Shown here: one piece after another, positions 54,101-63,100 of the stretch
How the letters are laid out: the number at the start of each line of letters is the position of its first letter
Position numbering within the stretch: position 1 is the stretch's first letter
Assembly (NCBI RefSeq): GCF_002443255.2
Contig: NW_019211458.1
Location: 20,817,643 to 20,881,642, forward strand
Source: Varroa destructor
Taxonomy: Eukaryota > Arthropoda > Arachnida > Mesostigmata > Varroidae
Length of the DNA: 64,000 bases
Direction: 5' to 3'
The notes under the pieces: generated by a model
Told to the model about the DNA's origin: nothing
Seen by the model: only the letters and a program-made list of their open reading frames with translations
Database searches by the model: none
Translations under genes and position numbers: made by a program

Positions 54101-57100
54101 CCTAAAATAGACAGGTTTTCTAAAAATATCACCTGCTGTACCGGTTTGACATTCCGCCATCAGAAATTGTTCTAGGGCAAAATTGTGTCCCGAACATACA
54201 TACACGTTAAACCGTAGCTGATATAGATAAGTCGCGTAGATAAATGAATGCTGAAAATCTCTAGATAGTTGTACAATTGAAATTGATTCATGCGTTGCCT
54301 CGGACGCTTACCTCGCCCCCCACACCTGTTACTTCGTGGCTTGTGGCGCGAGCGTCGCAGCCACAGCCGCGCTGCTGTTGGTCCTAATAGTGACAATCAT
54401 GATATTCTTCATGCTTATATTTCTTTGTTATCTGATTTCGTGAAGCACTTGACTAAGTTCAGCGTCTGCTGGATAGCAATCGCTCATCACGTACCAGCAG
54501 CTATTATGCCTTGTTGCCCATGCGCTACAACCGCGCGGAATCCCTTGATCGTACGTTAGCAGCACTGCTGCCAAGGTTGTGCCGCCGGTGACCAGTGACG
54601 ACAGCCTATTGACGACGCCATCAACTAGCGGATCCGAGCAGACTGCGACGATTGCACGCTCTGCCGGAGGAGGATTTTGCGAAAGAAAGAGAGACAACCT
54701 GTCGGCGTTTGGCTAACAAAGTGATGAACCAGTACGTCAGAATGGCTGCGAAAATTATACCCGATTTGTATAGTTTGTAATCTTAGCCACTCGATTTAGT
54801 CCATCCGAGTCAAGACATTACTATGTATGAAGTATTCCTTCCGTGACAGTACGGCTGGCAGCACGACTGCTAGGCAGGATGTAATGATGATATTTTTCTA
54901 TGTTGTTGTTCTTTTCGTTGTTTGTATTTATAAAATCGCGGTAGCCATTCTCACCCTGTGGCTCTGTCATGGATCCGTTTCGTTAATGTCTGTCTGTCTG
55001 TCTGGCTAATGTGAGTCATCAGTTGTGCCGTCTTCAACTGAGGCAAGAAAGCGCAGGCATTTGCTACAGCCCGTCACCAAATATCGATCGCCGACCGGAA
55101 GCAATGTTGCGGTGGCGCTTGCTTTACGTCCGTATTACTTTGTTTGCTTGCAGTGTTTCTGCAAGCACGTTCATGTCTCTCTGGGATGGTTTCATTCCAG
55201 CGTCGGTCAGCAATCGAAGTGGTGCGATGCATCGAACTCGAAACAAAAAATCGAATGATTAAAAAACCTGCCGCCGGCCAATTGGCGACGCAATCTGACA
55301 AGCATCAGCCGTTATTACTGAAGAATCGGCCCTGTTGCTTGAATACGTTTGATTGCTAAGCGCCATCACCTCGATATCAGCATGATTACGCTGAACGATT
55401 ACGGACGGTGCGTCTGTAACGCATTAACCTACCTGTAATTAACATGTTGTTGGCCAACACAGCAGCCTTTCCGCTCGTATTGCTTGCTCTGATTCGTGCT
55501 AACAAACGAATCTCGACTGTCGACATTTGCTTTCTGCCGATGCAGAAGAAATCGGTGCGGAAAGTCGTTAACGACAACGGTGAACGAAGATGAGGTTATA
55601 CATGATTTTTCCGCCGTCTCCTACTCGAAACGATGTTTTTCCCTACCACGACTATTGTAACAACAAGCGGGCAGAAATATCTGCTCCGTCACCGAGCGTT
55701 CTCGTATACGAATACTCTTCTGTGCTATGCGCCAGCAATGATGCAGCGGCAAATTATACGATGATGACATTGATGATTCTCCGAGCGATCCGACATCAAA
55801 CCGAGAGCAGATTTGTTCTTCTGACCCCGTGTTCGCCAGCGTATCGCCCAGTCCATTGGTCACTTCAGTACGAAAAATTAAGAGTCACTGGCAAAATTTT
55901 TACTGCTGCTCCTAAATAAAAAAGAAAGGTAGATTGGCTAGCTACCAGCTATGAAAAATTGACGACAAAAATTATTAGACTTCGCGTAATCAAGATTTTG
56001 TGTCCGCTGACCCGACACATCTATGGTATGGGTGCTGTATTGGGTCTCATATACTGACATTAAAGTTTCACCCGTTCGAGACTTACTTCTGTTTTCGTTG
56101 CTACTTATTGACATCTCGGATCGTTTTTATAGGCTAGCTTGCCGATCGTCACTTGCGTCGCCTCGACATAAAGTCATTAAACTTCTTAATTTTCGCTACA
56201 CCCCAATAACGCTTGAACCATACAAGGAGGATACAGAGGTCGTTGTAAGTTGCCTTACGTATTATAAAATAACTTACCCCAGCAGTACAGCATCAATGTT
56301 AGCCATTAGATTTAAATCTGTTATTGTTTCGACGAAAGCCTTCTTTAAAAACGAGATGATTTGCAGTACAGTGTTGTTACCTTGCCCTAATCTGTTTTTG
56401 TTTGTGTATCAGATGTAGTAGTAGTAACATTCATTCCTGGTATCTCAGCAAAGCTTGCCCGATATTTACTTTACTTTATGGAATATGTCTTTGTATTTAG
56501 CGGTAAAATAAAAACCGACTCACTTAATACTTTTTGTATACGAGTAAGTATAATGAACGAAGTGTGCACTAGACAATATTAAGAAAAAAAAAAAATAGAT
56601 CTCACATATCGACCACCATTGAATGCTACTATAATAATCCGCAAGACAGGTCATTTTTGCATCGTTTCCAAGTTGTATTAACTAATAGGACTATGATTGA
56701 AGCGATGAGACGCTCGCCAACTTTTTCAGTTTGGTGCTTTAAGATCTTATTTTATATGCTGCAGCTACGGATGTAGCTTGTGAGCCCTAACCTTTCTATA
56801 ACACCGCGATTACGTCGATGCTACGTTTATGTGTAAGCCTATGCGCGTGTGTGCAAATGGCATGTTGACGCACGAAGCACGACGAGTCGAAGAGCGACGG
56901 CAGTCGAGCCCATAAGCCGTCAGTGATGTCGGGGCGGAAAACCCTCATATTGCAAATCGGTCTGTCGGAGCCGCTTTGAGATACTGTGGAGACCGCGCAT
57001 TGTTTTAGCGCGCTTGATCGCACTGCGCTTTGGTTCCCGATCGCCGAAGATGGGGAATTGCTTGGTCACTTGGCTATGCTGCTAAGAGTTCTGTGGAGCA

Positions 57101-60100
57101 GAAAGATGCTTTTGTAGCCAGCTAAGCTATGTGGATAGGCGGCGGAACGGGTGGGCGAACGGACAAAACCCGTAAGACGTGCTGCTTTGGCCATGATGAC
57201 AATGAAGATGTTGCATCCCATACTTGTTTGGTTATATGATGATGATGGCTATCGCTGGCTTGCTTGGCATAAATCTATCAAATTCAGCGATGTTCTGAGA
57301 CAAATAACAAACAGAATAAAAATCGCTGATGATTGCATGCAGCTGCATAAGACCACATTAGACGGACACCACGACAAAGACGCTCGGAAGAGAACAAGAA
57401 AGACAGGATCGACGGACACAAGGTACATCGGCAGTGCCCGGCGTTACCGTCGCGTTCTGTTGTAATAGCGGTTCCGGCTCGCGCACCAGAATATTTAAAT
57501 TCAAATTGCCCCGCTCTCCGGATGTTGGCAACGACTTCCGCAGTTCTCAGATCATCTCCAACGGACGTGGGCAGGCGACGATACATCGGCAACGTCGAGC
57601 ATTGACCATCGATGGCCAAATAGCTAAAGCGAAGTGAATTTTGTCCGGATTTTATGCAAAAGTAATGTAGGCTGCGCGGGAAGGGGAAGGGTTATAATTT
57701 TTGATGGATAAGAAATAGACTTTAGAACTATATTAGATCCAGAACATATCCATATTCTGATATTAGGGCAATGGCGCTGTCTATGCGAAGTCTACTGCGT
57801 TCGTTGCAACACAGGTGCGATCAGTAAAAGGCCAATGATGATTGATCACTTATATGTGGAGTCGCTCAATCGTGTGTAGAAGTTGAATTTTAAGATTGAA
57901 TAAACTTGAAAAAATTACATTTCGATAGTATCTTGTTCTATGGATGATTGAAATACGACGTTTAAATAGCCCTGTCCTATTAAATGCTTTGTTTAAAGCT
58001 TGCTTGTCCCCGAAGAATCTGGCATGATATTTCTGTAGGGTTTTCATTTCTGAGAGAAATGTTTCGCTTTAACTAGCGATAAACTTTACTGTATTTTAAG
58101 CTACCTCTTGCTGAACGAAGCATGTCGCTTTCAACGTTTCACATTGCTACTTATACATAATTAAATATGTATTGCGCTTCGGAGAAGTTAATAATATGTA
58201 TAATTCTTCCATTTTCATGCCGTTTCAGTTTCCACTGAGTGAGGGCGATGAAGCATTTTTCTTCGAAGACAATAAGGACACAATCGCCTATTACGACTTA
58301 GAACCGCTTGCCGGTTTAAGCGGCCTCGGTCCATTGGCGATGCCACCAGGTCAGGCTGTTCCACCATCGGGATCGCCTTACCTCACCGTTACCGGACTTA
58401 CTCCAATGGGTCTGCCTTTAACCAGCCAGCCACAAGCATGTCCACCAACCGAGTTTGGACCCCCGCTAGATCTCAACGCCACACAAGTTTCATCACCTGT
58501 GCAGCTGCATCCGGTTTCACCTGTACCACCACCTGTATCCGGCGATCTGCTGCTCAACGGCTGGTCATCGAGTGCAGGATCGGTGCTCCAGTCAAACCAC
58601 GTGAGTCAACAGACGGGCGTAGTCATGCAACTTCAGAACCCAACAGCGTTCTCTCCCAGCGATTACAGAGGTTAGTACTGATTGAATGAACTTCTCTACC
58701 ATCAACTTTTCTCACGAACGAATCAAGATGGTGACCTATATCATGTCAGACGGATCTCTCTCTGATCGTATGTATACAACAGAAAGACAATCGTGTATTC
58801 GCTGCGTGGATGGCCACTAACGGGTGGCAGAGGTAGAAAAACAGAAATTCAGTACGAGCATAACGCTTATTACGTGCATTTACACATGAATGTATTTTTT
58901 TGCCTGAGAGAAGCTCGTGTTGTGAGTGACGCACCTATGTAATGCATTATGGTACAACTCGCGTTGACTCTCCGTCACAGCTCATTTTTCTATTGCTGAT
59001 TTAGGCTGAGAAAATACGCGTAGGCACGTGTATTTTTACAGCCTATTACATGCTAAGGACAGCTACAGCATACGATAGTCATCAAGCGTAGTCACAGAGC
59101 CATATGCCGCCCACAGAGTACTTGTGATCTTCAACAAAAGTCAGCGGCTTAACAAGCTAACTTTACGATAAAAAATCAACCATCTTCTTCAAAAGTCTTC
59201 ATCAAAGCCTATTTCAGTTCACGGAGTTGCTATAGCCATAATGAAAGCGCATACAAAGACGGATACCTCTTGGTAATGATACCTCATATGCGTACGAAGC
59301 AAGTAAGGGCTACCGTATTTAATATTTTCGCTTCGGAGTCGGCTTACATTAAAGTTTCATACGTTCAATCCGTTGAGTATATTCCCTATACTGTCGACGC
59401 CCTCTGGAATAAAGTGTACCTGCTTGGATCTGTCCTTTCATGTTATCAGCTTGTGACACTATGTAACGATTGTCATCGGTTTACTTCATAGTACTGTGAT
59501 GATTAGGCAAACAACCAGACGAAAAAGCGCCTGTGCAAATTCGTAAACGATGTTCCGGGCTGTGATAAAGCTATCCTTGATCTTTCTTTCTCTCTGCACC
59601 TTTATCGCCTGAATAGAACAATTCAGCCAATAGAATTTAAAGTTTTTTTTACATCTCAGGTCTGGTTACCTTTTGTTTCGTGTCAAACGTTTTTAGAGGA
59701 ACCAAAATCGCGTTTGTCGCAGATGACTTTTCATAGCTTGTGTTTATATGATTAACTAAAGACTTTTTGCTAGGCGTTGAACGTCGCTCCAGTCGGCAAG
59801 CAACTATCAGACCAGGTCTGGTCGCAATAGATCGGTCTCATCTAACCTAATATGGCATCAATCGGACGTACCCGCTGTCAACACAAAAACGCGTTCGCTA
59901 CTTGCGACGTCTATGATCGCATCTCGTAGTGTTCCGTGTCGATAGTATCGCATCGATTCACCTTGCAAGCTAATTCGTTTATCTCACAGCGAGACAGATG
60001 CATTTCCGACTCAATTTAGTTATCTTGAAAATCAGCAGTAGCGTTCAAGAGCTGCTCTCAGGACATCTAGCTAGTATCTGAATGAGTGCGATGCATCGAG

Positions 60101-63100
60101 TCGGTCCTGCAAACAGCAAAAACATTTTGTGGACATTATCGCCACATGGGTTGGTTCACAGTCCTTGACAGACATGGGCCTTCTGACAAATAAGTCGTCG
60201 ACACGCCGTAGCTTGACGCTAGGCTGTTTTGTGTGCAATATTCGCGTCCAGATACAATAACATTGGCCTAGTGTCAACTCGGTGGTAATGGCGTTTCTTA
60301 ATGTTCCATGGCCTCCCGTGCGCCTCATATATAATCTAGTGGTCTAGTTTCATATTAATGTGTTGCTATGCGCGGTTGTGTTTGAGCCGTTTGTTGGCGT
60401 CGACATATCCTAGACGCAGAACGGAAAACGAAATCCCTACGGAAGTAAGCTAGCGTAGCTTATTTTGTTCGATATAACGTTCTATTATGAGACATCATTT
60501 TCTTTCTGATTAGACGACGCGCTGGTAATTTGTTTAGATTCTCTACCAAGAGATCTTTATTGTAGCCTCAATCTTTCCACTTCATTAAGATTAACCGCAT
60601 ATCTAGAATATAAGCATACAATAAAAGACGGTACATTTTAGTGTTGGTGCTTTACGTTAGCTGTTGGTCCTTGGACATGGCCAATTTACATGGTTTGTTT
60701 GCAATGCGTTGCATCGGCTTACGACATTCATGTGATCTATCCCAAGCCTATGCATTGATCATCAAATTAACCACGTAACACTAGTGATAATACAGGACAA
60801 AACTTTATAGAGCCGCTGAGTATACCTTGTCCTATTTTAAATACCTCTTGAACATTTGAATTTGAACAGGATTGAGATCCAAACGACATCTCTCTGTAAT
60901 ATACGTTTAGTCTACGTATAGTCTACAAAGTATCTTTTTTACGTCCTGCTTAAACGCGTCCAATTGTCATTGACCTTCCAATCTATTTGAAAAGGCATGG
61001 GCCTTGAAGGGTATCTACTTTCTTCAATGGCAGAGCAGGTGATTTGTTCTCATAAGATATGGTGCCACCTTCAATTGTATCACAGCATTAAATTTCGATT
61101 TAGATTTTTCCCGAACCTCCGCATTATCATATTACTAATAGTATATATGCATCCTGTATTACGTTCGACACTGTCGTTAATCGTTGCCTCGTACGGCTAA
61201 CCCTTTCGGTACGAAATAAAGTAGGTCTGTGCCAGGTCTTGAACCTGGATCAGCTCATGTGCTCCTAAGTTTAGCAGACAACACATGCTACCGCTGCACC
61301 ATTAAAGGAAATACCGCAACGACTAGATGGATGTCCCAAAAAAAGTCCGTCATTATTATACTCTACAGAAGTCTATTTTTCCGTATATTATATTGTGTAT
61401 AGGGCCGAACCCAAACTGTCCGCTTGTGAATATGATGTCGATAAATAGACACAGCCGTCTGCTCTCCATTAGTCTGAATGTTATATAAATGTTCGCATAT
61501 GAATGCATACAAATATGCAGGGGCTTTTCTATATAAGAATTAGAACAGAGGATAAATTAACCATCTGACAATCTAAGTTTTCTACATTTCATGTCACTCG
61601 TTTCGGTGCCTGTTACATCCTTGTGGTTAGATGATCTTCGTCATCATCGCTATGGACGAGAGCTCGCAGCTCTACCCATCAACGGTAGTAGAAAAAACAT
61701 GCGCGTGGTTATCGGTTTGATAGAGTCGATAATAAGAAAAGTCGATTATAATTTTATGTGTATGTGTTTGTCAATACAGTAACGTTGATTCGGAGGCATT
61801 AGTTAGCAACAGTAAGAGCGCCGTTTAAACTGATAGTCCTCGTTACCTGTAGGTGACACCATTACTATCACTATGATTTGCTACCATTGAGGAATCCTAA
61901 GGAATCCTCGATGGCGGATTATCTCAGCGCGATTACTGACCTCTTGCAATTGACTCTATTGCATCCATCTTTGAGAAGGCAGAACTTCTCGCGGCCTTGT
62001 TCCGTTTACACCGGTGGCACGAGCAGCAAAAGGGCTGCTGCATGATTTAGCTGTGATTTTCTTTTAGCTGCCACCAAACTGCCAACTCTCGCAGATTTCT
62101 GGACGGTTTGTGACTACAGCTAATGACTGGACCATTGTAGGCAACCAACTACAATGTAGTGACGATCCTACCTGCTTCTTTCAGCTAGGAAGAGAGGCCT
62201 ACGACTATCGTAGTACTGTCCCTGCGTGTACCCCTCATGCAGCTGCTATGACGGTGACATTTGTCACCGTAGCAAAAGGTTTCTTACTACATCTCGGCGC
62301 CTTGAATCGGTCATTGTACTGGACGGACTAGATCACCCGTCGCGCTCGCTGTAGTCGTTGCTTTTACTGAACAACTATAATAAATAGTGAGTGACCGTCT
62401 GAGCGATTTCCGCTTGCTTCACTCCCTATATCAAAATACCGCGCTACTTTCTAGTCATTTGCCAGCATCTCTTCACGAACGTTAGACACTGGACAGCAAA
62501 GCAGTGGTAAACGAGAACTCGGCGAATTTCTGCGGACAAATTGTACTTCGCCTTTCGGTTATTTGCGCCAGAAGTTGCCTCTGTCTTTTGTCTAGTGCGA
62601 TGACGATGAAAAGCGCGAAGACGAAAAACAAGTAGTTCTACGTAGTTGATATTAATGACGGCATACCGAATCATTGATTGATTAATTGGATATTTTACAC
62701 GGCAGTATCGCAGAACGGACATATAGTATACTGCCGCGCTTATTACAATATATAATGTAGGCGTTGCAGCTTAAGTCTGATATAAGGCAGTGGTACAAAA
62801 TGAAGATGTTTTTGCTAGATCGTATCGTGCCCTGCTGTTTAAATTGATATAGTATTTCATCATATTCTCTCAAGGCAGCGACGGGCCGTGGCTCAAAAGC
62901 TTGGTGAAAAATACGTACGTGCAATCATTTTCATAGAAAATAATTCAAACTTGTAAGAAACGTAGGGGACTCTTTAGAATAATTCAAATAATGTAAAAAA
63001 TCGACACACAACAATATCCTATACGTATCGAAATATCACTTTTATGTAAAATAACTAAACAGTACTCATTATTATTCCAGAATCGAAAACTCAATAACCA

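Larger units (their letters stand above)
27311..58228 (+). other. Putative 30.9-kb second intron of the ETS gene
   Basis: Runs from GTAGGT to a pyrimidine-rich acceptor ending GTTTCAG. It holds the intron-free PiT gene on the opposite strand, a decayed mariner and several AT tracts and palindromes. Stretches 34.0-40.2, 41.2-47.5 and 47.7-58.2 kb show only short, domain-free ORFs (the largest are 34444-34869 minus, 141 codons, and 56023-56418 plus, 131 codons). Long first or second introns of developmental regulators often hold enhancers (established generally), but I cannot identify any here. Confidence 0.45.

Noticed and set aside
55590..55919. 109-codon plus-strand ORF ending at an AATAAA
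   Set aside because: The hexamer overlaps the stop codon, leaving no 3' UTR, the opposite strand is also open, and there is no domain.
56023..56418. 131-codon plus-strand ORF a little upstream of ETS exon 3
   Set aside because: No domain and no acceptor/donor pair in a phase that clearly joins it to 58229.
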